From: Phellopilus nigrolimitatus
Lineage: Eukaryota > Basidiomycota > Agaricomycetes > Hymenochaetales > Hymenochaetaceae
Reading direction: 5' to 3'
DNA length: 64,000 nt
Assembly (NCBI GenBank): GCA_021029095.1
Contig: JAJOHG010000097.1
Location: forward strand, 41,303-105,302
Shown: piece after piece, positions 20,051-31,663 of the stretch
Position numbering within the stretch: the first letter of the stretch is position 1
Layout of the letters: each line of letters begins with the position of its first letter
The notes under the pieces: generated by a model
What the model saw: only the letters and a program-made list of their open reading frames with translations
Databases searched by the model: none
What the model was told of the DNA's origin: nothing
Position numbers and translations under genes: made by a program

Positions 20051-22450
20051 TTGGGTGCTCACTCGTTCTCTAATTTTACAGGAGGCAGCGCAGGTGCTCT
20101 TTGTGCGCAAACTCTGTTTTTTTCTGCTTGCTTTCCTCTTTTCCTCGACGGCGGTGTTAGCTTTTTTGCTTTTCTTGAGCGGCAGGTGCTACGCCCGAGG
20201 ACGCACGCTTCTCCCCGGGAGGCTTGGCGGCTCTCGCGGGATTGGGATTGTCAATGTCTGTTTGCTTTGCTCTCGTTCTTCGGCGATTGTACAATGTACA
20301 TCGTGTACGTACGCGCGTCCCGTCGCACCAGCCAACAACGGCACCAACAACAACAACAACAACAACGAATGACGACGACACGTTCACGGCGGTGTTAGGG
20401 CTAGCCGTGAATGCGAATGTGTTTTCTTGGCACGGAAGTCCGCCTCTGGAAGAAGCTCCAGACTCCGCGCGCGCCGTACAAAGCACACAAAGCACACAAA
20501 GCACACAAAGAGACAAAGAGACAAACGAACAAAGAAACAAAGAAACACCCTGCCGAAGACGAAGACGCAGACGCAGACGGAGGCCGCTCGCGGCCTAAAG
20601 CGCCCGCTATTCCGGATCTCCCTCGAGGTGCAACAGGCAGCCACGCACGCCTGCGCCTCTCGTACAACAGATATATGTATTTATCCACGCACCTGCGAAC
20701 CACCACGCTCGTGTTCCTCTCCGGCGCGCAAATGTTTTCTTGGCACGGAAATCCCCCTCTGAAATCTGAAAAAGAAGCACCAGATTCCGCGTACCGTACA
20801 CGGAAACAAACAAACAAACAAACAAACAAACAGCGCGCCGAAGACGAAGTACGCAAGCCAAGGCCAAGCCGCTCGCTCGCGTGCCTAAAGCGCCTGCCTG
20901 CTACTTCCGAATCTCGAATCTCGAATCTCGAATCTCGAATCTCACTCCCGAGTGCGACAGCTCACGCGCGCGCGTTCTGCGCCTCTCGTCGAACATATAC
21001 ATACACACACACACACGTTTTGATCCACACACCTGCGAAGATCGAGTAACGGCGTGCACGCCAAGAGAGCCAGCCACGGTGCGCCTATCGCGCTTATTGC
21101 GCCTCCTCTCAGGCGGTGTGGGAGTGGGAGTGGGATTGGGAGAGGCAGAAGGGCCTATCAACGAAGAAGTGCCAAAATTCCGCGTACACAGAAGCAAACA
21201 AACAAACAAACAACGCACCGAAAGACACAAGCCACTCTCCCCGAAAGAAAAAACGATAGTTCCCGCCCAACGCGCCTAATATCCCGAGTAGTCTCGCTTG
21301 AGCGCCGACAGCTCATGCATAGCTCTCTGCCTCTCGTCGACACATACATATATTTGTAACCTGCGCACCTGCGAGAATCGGGAAACGGAGTGCACGCCAA
21401 GAGACGGGCGGGTTTGCGCCCCGCGCGCGTGGACGCGCTTCGCAGTGCGCCCAGCCACGCGTGCGCGCGCCTATCGCGCCTATCGCGTCTCCTTTCGGAC
21501 GGCGTGGGTGTGGGAGGGCAGCCGTGGTTCGTCGAAAAAGAAGCCCTCGCGCGCGCGCCACGCAATCCGCTCTATACAGGGAGCGAGCCCCTCGACCCTC
21601 GCCCCTCGATATGGGAAGCCGTCGAAGCGCGCGGGGGTTCGCTGCGCCGTGCGCTGGTTCTGCCTATCTACTCTATTCTATCCTCTCCTACTCTATCCTA
21701 CTCTATTCTGTTCTGTTCTATTCAAATAGTATCGTCCGCCGCTTTTACTTTGACGCGAGGGTCCGGACGGCGGGTGTTCGGTTTTCTCTTCTTCTTCTTA
21801 TTCTTGTGTCTGTCCGGGGATGCGTTGCGGCCGAGAACGCGATCGGGCAGCCGGCGGCGGCGGCGGCGGGTATGCATTCTCTTCCTCACCCTCAGTTTAC
21901 GGCAGCACGCCAGGGGGACACGTTCGTGGCCCCTCGACCTCGACGTTCTTCTCACACGAAAACGGAGGAGAAATCTCCAAACAAGCTCCAAACTCCGCAT
22001 ACACGAAAAACGAGCAGTCTACTCGTCCGAACGTAGCCGCACTGCAGCATCTGATCTCAAAGCGCCCCCTCCGCGAGCGGCGAGCCCGAACGACTGGCGC
22101 GATGGCGCGATTGCGCCCCCCACGCGTCTCGTTCTGGACGGTTGATAAGCACGCTCTGCGAACGAGAAAGAATCGAGTGGCTTGGCTGCGCCTGCGCACG
22201 CCAAGGCGCCTCCACCCGCAACCCGCAGCCCCGCGAGAGAAACTGGCGCGTGGGCAACGGGCGGGCGAAGGGTTCTGCGGTATGCCATGCCAGCCACGGC
22301 GCGGGGTGCCTATCGCGCCTATTGTGTCTCCCTTCGAACGGTGTGGGAAGGGCAGCGCGCGCCGGCCTGGTGCCTGGTGTCTTCTATCTTCCTTGCCACG
22401 CAGGTCGCGGTCGCAATCGCAATCGTGCGTTCGTGCGCTCAACTCTAATC
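20050..22450. repeat. Degenerate long tandem repeats (about 320-390-bp period)
   Basis: Landmarks recur in order. CGCCTCTCGT followed by an ATATATGTAT-like run and CGCACCTGCGA lies at about 20655, 20983 and 21331. TTCTTGGCACGGAA lies at 20424 and 20741. An (AAAC/ACAA)n block lies at 20475, 20800 and 21190. GCCTATCGCGCC..TCGGACGGCGTGGG-like blocks lie at 21080, 21468 and 22308. GTGCACGCCAAGAGA lies at 21053 and 21390. Simple repeats are embedded (AATCTCG x4 at 20923; (CA)n at 21003; CTCTATCCTA-type at 21665-21720). Long open frames cross it in several frames because of GC bias, but none is coherent. Read as an old, diverged satellite-like array. Confidence 0.65.
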
Positions 22451-22899
22451 GTGCCCTTGCCCTCCGCTGGCACGGCGTGGGAGCTATCTATGCACGTGTA
22501 CTACCACTACCTCCTCCGGCGCGCGCACGCGCGAAATAGGAAAAGAAAAAAGAAAAAAAGAAAAAGAAAAAAAAAGTGCGCGATCTCTGTTTGGAGGCGG
22601 GGGGCGCGCAGAAGCGCCGTGTCTCGATGTGCGCGCGCCCTCGTCTTCGCCACGGCACGTATGGTCTCCCGCCTCTGGCCTGAATCCCACGTACCCCGCT
22701 TCTCGCCCCTCTGCTTTGTGCTGCGCTGGTCCGACGGGACCCCATTCGCAGGGCGCGCCTTTCCTCGTGCGTCCCCCTTCCTCCCTCTGCCTTGTGCCCT
22801 TTCTGCCTGCTCCGCTGCGCGTCTTCGGGCTCAATCAGTCAATCCGAGCCGGATATGTTTTTATTTTGTTTATTTTTCTTGCTGTAGGTCGATCCCCTC

Positions 22900-24700
22900 C
22901 TCTTCTGGCTTTGGCTATATCATTGCACAGACTTGTCTGCCAGATCATCTCCTCATCTCAAGCCCGCCATGGTGCTATACTTGCTATCTACGACGGCTTT
23001 AGGATGGGTGCGGCACCTCCTTTCTCGATTGCCTTTCTCTTCTCCTACAAATTCACAAAGTGGTGTCTGAATCCTAACGCTTTCTCGATTGCCTTTCTCA
23101 TCTTCTCCTACAAATTCAGAAAGAGGTGTCTGAATCCTAACACTTTCTCGATTGCTTTTCTCTTCTTCTCCTACAAATTCACAGAAAGGCGTCTGCATCC
23201 TAACATTCGCAGTGCGATCAAGTGCGTTGTATTGGCTATTTCGCACGTACGTATACCCGCCAGCTCTGCGCCCTTTCTTCGAGCTTCGAATTCGCTCGAT
23301 CTCCCGCCCGTAAACCAACGGCCTGCAAGGACACACAAAACGCACACCCGTATCTCCTGAATTTCACCTGTGGGATGCCTGCGGAGGGCCGCAGGCGCTC
23401 TCTTCTCTGCGTGCCCAGGGACCAGGGCCCGGCGTATGCAAATCCTCTTCCGCCGAAAGCCTGATTTCTTCGCAGAGCGCCCCGCGCGCCTAAAGCGACG
23501 CTTCTATCGCGCAGCCCCCTGCTTCTCTGAGCGATCTGTATCTGGCGGCGTGCTTCTTGATTTTCAATGCTTTGCGCTGCTCTCTCCGACGGGACGCCAC
23601 CTGTGCCTCCGTTCCGCCTTATCGCGCGCCGACTGACACACGTTGCGCGTTTTCTTCTGCATGGTTTTCCTTATGCGTTCGTCCACCCGCCGCAAACACC
23701 ATAGGTTCAAAGAAAAAAGCCGGGTCTTCTAGGTATGTCTGTATCTTTTTGTTCGTCATTTACTACGAAGCATCCCTTCCATTCCGATTATTGCAAACTT
23801 GTCAACTGTATCAGACCCATCGTAGACCCGTGTGCTATAATTACTATCTACGTACTATGGCATTCAGATGGGCATTCAATCGTTCTCGTTTGACCTTTGT
23901 TTTTATTCTTCTTCTTCTTTTCCTGCAATTTGTTTACAAATTCGCTAAGAAACGTCGCTTGCCTAGCGGACATTTAATTCCTTTCCGTGAACCAACGGCG
24001 CGACATTCAAATAGTTCATGCTTTCCTGCTAGTATTTCAGTGATGCGAAGCCCGTTACACATTGCACGGATCACCGTTAGCGTGCGACAACGGGCATCTT
24101 TTATTCTTTTTTTTTCTTTCTTTATCTCCAGCCTGGTTAGGCCAAGCGCAAATCACTCTTCATTTTTGAGTTCCGCAATTATGCGCCTAACGCTTCGCGG
24201 AGCGTCCCGCGCCTTCGAAACCGTGCGATCGCCACGTCGTATGGCGTATGGCGTGTTGTTCCCACCGCGCCCATGTCGCACTTCCCCTTCTCAGATCTCT
24301 GCGCTGCTTCGCATGCCCGGAACGTTCCACTCGCCAATGCCGTTGTACGGGCTGCGTTTACGGCATAGTGTCCTATCCATTTATTCCCGGGATACCGCAG
24401 GCTCCACGCACAGCCGCCCGCGCCCAGATCGTCCTGCAAGCACAGACGCCGGCGTGCGTCATCTCGACGGGGGTTCTCTATTACTACGTTTGTGCCCGAT
24501 CTGGTGCAGGGACGCAGCGCTGCTTCCGAGTCTCGTAACGCGCTTCGGAAGCCGGAGGGCCCTGGGGCGCCCGCGCCCGCTCTCCCGCCGCACGGTCCGC
24601 TGCGCGCTTTCTGCCTTCCGCTTTCCACTTTCTGCGCTCCACTGGGGCCGTCCCGTGTGGACCACTGCGCCGAGTGCGGAAGCCACTCTTGATCTGGTTG
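22900..24700. repeat. Degenerate 0.87-kb duplication in the repeat core
   Basis: 22930-23010 (GACTTGTCTGCCAGATC ... GGTGCTATACTTGCTATCTA) resembles 23795-23880 (AACTTGTCAACTGTATC ... GTGTGCTATAATTACTATCT). 23295-23340 (AAACCAACGGC) resembles 23985-24005 (GAACCAACGGC). The CGCAGAGCG/CGCGGAGCGTCCCGCGC blocks occur at 23475 and 24193. This supports an ancient tandem duplication. No gene seen. Confidence 0.45.
23020..23206. repeat. Three tandem copies of a 60-63-bp unit
   Basis: Units start at 23020, 23080 and 23143, each beginning TTTCTCGATTGC and containing CTCCTACAAATTCA and TCTGAATCCTAAC. The lengths are multiples of three, so the minus strand encodes three EFVGE..K.NRESVRIQTP-like repeats, but the surrounding frame has no other protein-like character. 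A weaker fourth resemblance lies near 23905-23965. Confidence 0.8.
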
Positions 24701-25860
24701 GTTTCTTGTGCGCCTAGCCCACCGAAGCTAAGCTTTCAAGTGCCGCAAGTGGCACCCGCGATCTCTTCTCGTTTATCTTCCTCGTGCACATTACGCTTCT
24801 GCATCTCTGCTTTCGGATCTGTCTCATTACGTCGGCTCAGCTTGTGCAACCGAGGTTGTCAGGTTGTTTCAACTATCACCAGGCCGCCAAGCCTTGCATC
24901 TCTATCTTTTAGGACTTCGAACGAATACATTGGAAATTAAATTAAACACTAGATAACACGGCCTGTGAGACATGCGCAGCAGGGAGTGCCTGCAAACTCA
25001 CACAGTGCGGGCATGTATTTCTTCCGCGGCTTCCAAACTCGCTGTATGTCGTTTCTTCTTCAACGAGACCGGATGTCTGCGTTTCCACCCCTCGTCGTAT
25101 GCGTGCATTTAACCACCGGCTCGCCCCTGCCCGAGTCTGTGCGTAATGGAGCATATATAAATAAGCTGCTTGGCGTTTATCGCGCGATACACAGCAGCTG
25201 TGGCATGAAGCGTGCAAGCCTAATGGTAACCGTATCATTAAACATGCAGAGAACTTGGAGTAAGCCTCCGGAAGACTAGCCGGCAACTCCGACGACTTGA
25301 TTCGCCCCTAGTGGCTCTCCAGACTCTCCGGGCCTCCAATCCGCCCACGATACGCTCTCGCAGGGAGGTTGAACCTTCCAAGTGAAGTTCGCGCCATCGC
25401 GCCACATACGGGTAGGTCAGAGTAGTCTTCGACACACCTTTAAAAGGAAGTCCGTTCCCTCATCGTTTCGCAACACGTGACTGACCATTGTCGCTGCCAG
25501 CTCAACTCATTTACTCAAAAGATTGGCACGTAGTTTTTGTTTCTCATATGTATCTAGGGCAAAGGCTCGCATATCTATAAGGCATTTCTTGACTTTTGTG
25601 TGAGCGACGCAGACGGGAACCACCTTCCTTTTTTAGGGGGGCAGAAGACTTTTCCGACCCAGAAAGGGAAGACAACGTGGGATCCGCGCCGCTGCGGAAC
25701 GAGTTACGTAATTGCCTGTGGCTCTGGCAGCGTTGCAACGAGCACGATACCGCTCTCAGCCCGCTCAGGCTGTCTGCCGTCGCCTAAACGTCTGGTCAAT
25801 CGATGAGAGCTGCACCAATTACGCTTTATCCTCCCCTCCTCTTCCTCCATCCACTAGACG
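24701..25860. other. Upstream region of the secreted-protein gene
   Basis: No gene or RNA gene recognised. A TTTAAAAGG sequence at 25440 and pyrimidine-rich DNA just before 25861 may be promoter parts of the following gene; this is weak. Confidence 0.35.
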
Positions 25861-27672
25861 ATGTCCAGACGAGCTCTGCAAGCGCTCTGCGTTCTCCTGG
25901 TCGCGACGGCATGTCTTGGTACTCCTGCGAAACGCCCTGACGAAGACTCCTTTTGGCACGAAGATGGCGGCTTAACGCAAGTGCATCTGTCCGAAGATGA
26001 TCCCGAGCTTGGGTGGTTTGATCCCAGGGTGAATGGCGGACGCATGCTCGACGTATGTTCTAAGAAGCGTCTCCGATAGAGTTCGAATGCGCTGATGCAT
26101 GTGCATCTTAGTTCACGACTCGCCATCTCGGAGAGCCCTTGAACGTGATTATCTCCGCCCACTCTGACCCGTTCATTCTCACCGAGACGGGCTTGCACTA
26201 CTACGCGAAGTGAGCACGTCCGACTCCTAGCAAGGCAGGGATGTCTTATTCATCCGTCTATGTAACCCTCCTCCAGGTCGATTGGGTTTTCCGAAGAGTG
26301 CCTGGGGTTACACTACGGGAACATTCATCTTGCCGATCTAGGAGATGGTGATGGGCGTAAGGACGAGCAGTTTCTGGCGCGCCAATATTACTTTCCTGTA
26401 TGGGGGACATGCTGGGAAAGCGTTGCCGGTAAGCAACTGGATTTGCTTTCTTCTCTTTTTCCCTATGCAAAGCGAGACTTCTCTGGCCTGAGTGATCCCA
26501 TCGTCGTCACTTCGACATGGACGCGAGACATTTTCGCTTTTTGCCGTATTATTTAAGGGCATTCACGAAGGTGTTATGCGCCATTGTCAATGAACAGATG
26601 GGAGTCACTATTCCAACCTCTCGTTCTTTCCTTCTTGCGATATATACAAGCTGACGAGTAATCCCCGCGGACGTCGTTCCACTTAGGTGGCAACCACTTC
26701 CGTGCGTGGAAGCAGAATGGCACGGTCGCGAATAGTGGCGCCTGGTTCCTCGGGTGAGACTGCATTGTTACTCTGTTCAAAAGACTGCTCGCGGAACTAA
26801 TTGCGCTTCTGTCCTTCCTTGACGCTTAATTCTCCTTCTTAACTCTATGATGCCTTTGTTCGTTCATCTTTACACTGCATCGTTTGTCGGACCGAATACC
26901 CATTTAATGCCGATGTCATCTTGCGCATCGCAGTGCCTCGAAGGAAGAGGTATGTTTCGTTTCCAATGAAAAGCTTGGACAACATTGACAACAAATGCCC
27001 CAATTGCATTGTCGTCACATCGCGTCGCGACCTCGTTTTTGGTCTCCCCCCGCCTCTTAAACCCCGCATCTAGGACTCGAGCAAGAACCATATGATCGTC
27101 GACGATGGGTACAACATCGGGCGTGACTGGCTCGTGCACAAGGCGACCGAAGGCAGCCATTGGAATAGCATATGGTGGCGTGCGGACGTCGTATGGAACG
27201 AGAACGACTTGCTACACCCGGGCAAAGAAGGTGAGGGGAAGTGAAGTTTTGATTCTAAAGAGGAACGGCCGACGGCCTTTCGGGATATGAGGGACGGGAA
27301 GTGTGGAGAGGGGCGGGGAGGGACGAATGGCTGATCTGATCTGAAGAATGCCAAGAATCCGAGAGTCTAGGTCAGAAGCCCAGTGCACATCTACTCCGCC
27401 TCGACTATACCGGTAGGAGCTATGGCGTGTACTAGTGTCACTCCTCACTCCCACTCCATCTTTCAAGCATCCGCAGCCCGTCCCGAACCCCGTTCTTCCT
27501 CCAAGGCAGCTGTCATACACAGGGTCGCACAATGGGCTCTCCCTTTTTTAATCCGTTCCGTTCTAGACTTTCCTCCTGTTTTACTGATGCATCTCTACTC
27601 CTCTCAACAGGCGTCAATCATGCAATAGAGCAAGACGGGCGCGTCGCCATACTTATCGTAAACCGCGTCTAA
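25861..27672 (+). CDS. Secreted protein of unknown function
   Basis: Seven exons by my reading: 25861-26052, 26112-26209, 26277-26428, 26687-26753, 26934-26949 (16 nt), 27074-27230 and 27611-27672, giving 247 residues in one frame to TAA. Residues 1-21 are a clear signal peptide (RRALQALCVLLVATACLG, cleavage near TPA). The mature chain has few cysteines (LDF.., EECLGLHYG, GTCWESVAGG), a conserved-looking block GGNHFRAWKQNGTVANSGAW and a C-terminal block IVDDGYNIGRDWLVHKATEG ... HWNSIWWRADVVWN ... DGRVAILIVNRV. Similar small secreted proteins occur in many mushrooms as I recall, without assigned activity; I claim none. It is convergent with F5. The 3' half is duplicated at 44575-45113. Confidence 0.75.
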
Positions 27673-28228
27673 TTCCGCACTTCACCTAAGCTCGTAGACT
27701 TCTTCAAGCTCCACCTGTTCACCGTACCTCCGCAACAACGCAAGGACTGGATTTTTGGAAAGACCTTTTGCATTTGTTTCTCCTGTGTACTCACCCAAAG
27801 CATGGCTCGTGTGTATACCCCGCATGTATATTTTGCTATTTCGCCCTTTTCCTTCCGATTTTTGACGATCAGTTACGACTTTGACGCACGGGGATCTGAC
27901 GCAACGACAGGAAATCTCTTTCAATGGATCTCAGGACAATCATTGGGTGTATATATTTAGCTGAGTTAGACTGTATATATGACTATGTACTCGTCATGGA
28001 ATTTATGGACCAGTTGCGTTTGGTAAAGCAAGCGTAGCCGATTCCCGGCAAGGGACCTTGGTATTGAGGAAGGTTCGTCAAACGTTCCAGTGTTGTTCCC
28101 AAACCCTTCTTCACTGGCAATATCAATAAGAGCAAAGGCGAAAACCCGACACTGTCCAGGAATGTCATCTCTACGGCAAAAAATGATAACCCGGCACTCT
28201 CCACTTCTTTATCCCTAGGACACGTCCT
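27673..28228. other. Convergent spacer, secreted gene - F5
   Basis: No gene. It carries the F-family 3' flank and joins the secreted gene at the same point as at 45114 (CACCTAAGCTCGTAGACTTC at 27682 and 45120). A short inverted copy of the GGAGCTTGAGAAAGTC / CCGTACCTCCGCAAC block is seen. Confidence 0.6.
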
Positions 28229-29824
28229 CTATCGGCGTGGGGGCGATTCAGTACTGGACGTGGGCCGTTGAACAAGGACGAAGTTGATCCCGTGCTCTGC
28301 GCAATAGCGGTCAGTCTTGGGCAGGTTCGAGGGGAAAATCTTGTCCTCCCGGTCGAGCCAATGAAACTGAGGCACCATAAGTGCACGCAAATTGGAGAGC
28401 GTGCTGAAAATCTCAACGAAGCGCGTATCCAAGCCACCCGATAGGTCCCACATACGTGTCGCAAAAGACATGTCTTCGATTTTCAGAGTGATGTGCAGCT
28501 CTTCAAGCGAGTTGGGAAGCAGTAGCGAATATTCTGACTTAAGGAACAAGGGAAAGTCGTCGCAATCGAGGAAGTGCAACCTCAGGGAGCGCAATTTCGT
28601 GCAGAAAGGAAGGATATCGCACATTCCTTTGGTTTCAACGTAAAGATCTACGACAAGGGTCAGTGTCTCGAGCTGAGGAAGCGCCGGCTGGATGACCTGA
28701 GGCAATGAATAATCCTGTGTACCGTGTTTCCTGAGAAAATTCCAGCTATGGAATGTGAGCATCTTCAGTGCATAGTCCTTACAGGGTTGAAAAAGCCAGC
28801 GTAGATATTGCTCAGACGATTCATACGCATTTCCACTAAAGTTGATTTCTGTGAGTCTAGAGCCTGGCGACAGTTTGCTGAGGAAGTCAGGGACGGTAGA
28901 TGGAGAGAATATGGGGCACGTCCAGTCGGTGAGTTTCAGACGTTTAAGTGACCGCATTCGTGCAACAGTCTCGCAAAGGTCGGGCAGCTCCCGAGATGGT
29001 CGACAACGATTTCCGACAGTCAACTGCTCCAGGTCCTGGAAATCCGCTAGGCTGCGAATGGCATCGATAACATGTGGGCCAAACTCATCTGCATCGAAGA
29101 GTGCCCAGACTGCAAGGGTTTCTACATTCGGGGCAACGTGCGGCAGGGCAGCAAGGAGAGCAAACATTTCGTCAGGTCTGTCTTCCGCTTTTGTATGGAA
29201 CGTCAAGTCTGGCATGTCGAAACAGATATGCCGAGTCCAGGGGCCAAAGAGCGGGTTGCGGAATAGAGAGTACAAGCCAAGGCTCCCAATAACTTGCACT
29301 CCTCGTCGCATGGCGCGTTGCACTGAACTGGTCCACGATCGGTGCACAAGACACATGCTCCTGAGGGTCTCGAGATCATTGTGCAGGAAATTCACATGCG
29401 TCGAATGCGTGACACGATATCCATCTTCCTGGTTGACTGAAAAGCTATTGGCATCCACGGGTAGATCTGCGGTAATCGTCTCCACAACAAAGTCCACGAT
29501 GGTTGGTGGAATAGGTGTGATCGCTGTGGCAGTCAAAGCCGATTGCGGCCAGGAGCGTTCGTGCGTAGTCTGACGTCTGCTATTTGAAATTTGGCGCAGA
29601 ACATCTACGCCGCTCGTGAAGGAGATCTCGTCGATTTTGAATGCGGGATCCCGGAGTACCCGAAGTAAATCGTCGAAGGCGGATAGAGAGAATTGAGGAC
29701 GTTTTTGCCCTCCAAACAATAGGGATGCCAACAAAGCATCCGATTCAGAACTGAATCGGACACAGGCTTGTGAGTCTGTATCGACGAAATATGGGCCATG
29801 TGTGGATCCAGATGTGGCTGTCAT
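28229..29824 (-). CDS. F-box-like/LRR family protein F5
   Basis: Intact single-exon gene of about 531 residues from the family start (29824); the frame stays open to 29905 with a Gln-rich lead (KQQQQH) that other members lack as coding. The N-terminal module has the variant RFSSESDALL, shared only with F6. The F-box-like segment (LRSMCLVHRSWTSSVQRAMRR) and LRRs are intact. The C-terminus ends LVQRPTSSTESPPRR, a longer form of the F3/F6 ending. It lies tail-to-tail with the secreted-protein gene, as F8 does with that gene's partial copy. Confidence 0.85.
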   Translation of the reverse strand: MTATSGSTHGPYFVDTDSQACVRFSSESDALLASLLFGGQKRPQFSLSAFDDLLRVLRDPAFKIDEISFTSGVDVLRQISNSRRQTTHERSWPQSALTATAITPIPPTIVDFVVETITADLPVDANSFSVNQEDGYRVTHSTHVNFLHNDLETLRSMCLVHRSWTSSVQRAMRRGVQVIGSLGLYSLFRNPLFGPWTRHICFDMPDLTFHTKAEDRPDEMFALLAALPHVAPNVETLAVWALFDADEFGPHVIDAIRSLADFQDLEQLTVGNRCRPSRELPDLCETVARMRSLKRLKLTDWTCPIFSPSTVPDFLSKLSPGSRLTEINFSGNAYESSEQYLRWLFQPCKDYALKMLTFHSWNFLRKHGTQDYSLPQVIQPALPQLETLTLVVDLYVETKGMCDILPFCTKLRSLRLHFLDCDDFPLFLKSEYSLLLPNSLEELHITLKIEDMSFATRMWDLSGGLDTRFVEIFSTLSNLRALMVPQFHWLDREDKIFPSNLPKTDRYCAEHGINFVLVQRPTSSTESPPRR

Positions 29825-30172
29825 AGCTATGATCAAGGCTGATAAACCTCTACGCGTTGCGTGTTGTTGTTGTTGTTTGACCTTTTGTTTGTACTCATCT
29901 GACATAAATCATTATGTAACTTCTTTCTGCGTTTTGTGGTTTTCTGAACCAAACTGAAAGCCTGTTCGATGCAGTGCCAAGCAGCTTTTCTGGATCGTCC
30001 CATCTAACTTAGAGACGGTTATTTGATTGTCTCGTATGAAAAATTATTTCGCTGTCCTTTTCCGGCCATGAGTTTTTATATACGGGCCTCGAACCAAAAG
30101 AGTGTGCATTTGTAGCTGTTTACATGTCTACCAAAAACGGACTATTTGCGGCTCATGAATGAAAGAAAAGGT

Positions 30173-30432
30173 GCAGAACGAGGTTTTGAGCTCAATTCTC
30201 ACCCGTTTTGCTCGATTTAAGCTGGTAAACTCTCGGGTGATATGGGGATGGGAGGTCTACTTTGTCGATTTTTATTTTCGTCCTCAACGTATCGGTACAG
30301 CAGTGTAAGGCCGTTATTCTGGTACTTTGAGGGTGAAATTAGAAGCTCGACAAAGTAGACCTCCCAGCCCCATATCATCCGAGCACATACCAGGCAGAAC
30401 GGAGGAGAATTTAGCTCAAAAACTTGTTCTGC
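30173..30432. mobile_element. Foldback element, copy 3
   Basis: Third copy of the inverted-repeat element (see 9048-9318), shorter because about 10 bp next to ACCAG are missing in the right arm. It sits 5' of F5 and next to the larger transposon, mirroring copy 2. Confidence 0.65.
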
Positions 30433-30442
30433 GCGTTTGCAT

Positions 30443-31123
30443 GTAAGGTAGGCGACATTCTATCTCGACCACCGTGACTTGTCACGGTCATGCGGCCAAA
30501 TCTTCGGCTTGGGCGATTTTTTTTTTGGGAAACATAGAAATCAATCAAATCAGACGAAAACACCTTTTCGAAGACAGATTTTACTGTATTTTGCAGTCAT
30601 ACATGCTGTAGCAGTACTATACGGTAGTATAAAAGAGAAAATAAAGGCTAAGCTAGACATTTGTGTTGGCAATTTCTTCCATGATTGAGGTAGGAACAAC
30701 TCATATTCTTTTCCATAATAACTAGTGAGCATATTTGTGGTGTAGCCCGATAACGTTGCTTTGTGAATTCTGTTGAAATTACCAAATAAACGCAAGTGGC
30801 TGATTATATTACATAATTAATAATATACAAATAAAGCAATGTAGCGTCACGGTAACGCGACCAAATTCTAGCAGATTTTTTTCCAAACCATGCTCAAACG
30901 TGCAGAAACGACGTTTAGAGTACAAATAAATCAATTTTTTTTCGGGCTTATTTCTTCATGAGAACTTTTCTTTTCCTGAAAATCCCTGCATCATTCAGTA
31001 GCTAGACATGATATCTTCATAATGTAGCTGTTAGAATGAGCCTTTGTGGGATGTTGAATGAGGAATAAAGTAAGGAAGAAAGGTGTCACGCAGGTGGTCG
31101 AGATAGAATGTCGCCTACTTTAC
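30443..31123. mobile_element. 681-bp non-autonomous DNA transposon, uninterrupted copy
   Basis: Same element as 11790-13016 but without the 542-bp MITE. The termini are GTAAGGTAGGCG at the left and CGCCTACTTTAC at the right. The flanks (CGCGTTTGCAT left, GTATGACTTTCTC right) are those of the other copy in reverse. It was therefore inserted once, before the inverted duplication. No transposase. Confidence 0.8.
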
Positions 31124-31663
31124 GTATGACTTTCTCAAGCTCCACCTACCGTACCTCCGCAACAACGCAAGGACTGAATTTATGGCAAAACTATTTGCAT
31201 TTGTTTCTCCTGTGTACTCACCCAAGGCATGGCTCGTGTGTATACCCCGCATGTACATTTTGCTGTTTCGCCCTTTTCCTTAAAATTTTGACGATCAATC
31301 ACGGCTTTGACGCACAGGGATTTGACGCAAAGACAGGACATCTCTCTCAACGGATAGGACTAATCTCAGGACAATCATTGGGTGTATATATTTAGCTGGG
31401 TTAGACTGTATGTATGACTATGTATTCGTCATGGAATTTATGGACCAGTCGCGTTTGGTAAAGCGAGCGTAGCCGATTCCCGGCAAGGGACCTTAGTACT
31501 GAGGAAGGTTCGTCAAACGCTCCAGTCTTGTTCCCAAATCCTTCTTCACTGGCAATATCAATAAGAGCAAAGCCGAAAACCCGACACTGTCCAGGACTGT
31601 CATCTCTACGGCAAAAAATGATAACCCAGCACTCTCCACTTCTTTATCCCTAGGACACGTCCT
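31124..31663. other. F6 3' flank
   Basis: No gene. Reverse-complement partner of 11250-11789, with very few differences. Confidence 0.7.

Noticed and set aside
20470..21220. Regular repeats considered as CRISPR array or telomere
   Set aside because: The units are simple repeats or long degenerate units without constant short repeats and unique spacers, and no TTAGGG-type array is present; eukaryotic context.
23557..24717. 386-codon plus-strand open frame
   Set aside because: No domain, erratic composition, lies in degenerate repeats and lacks coherent splice or start context.
28229..29905. F5 start at 29905 with a Gln-rich leader
   Set aside because: The leader derives from a CAACAACA-type run present upstream of all paralogues as non-coding DNA; 29824 matches the family start.
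30550..30795. Short open frames inside the TIR element (also 12663-12908)
   Set aside because: Frames are conserved only because the copies are duplicates; no transposase motif and less than 85 codons.
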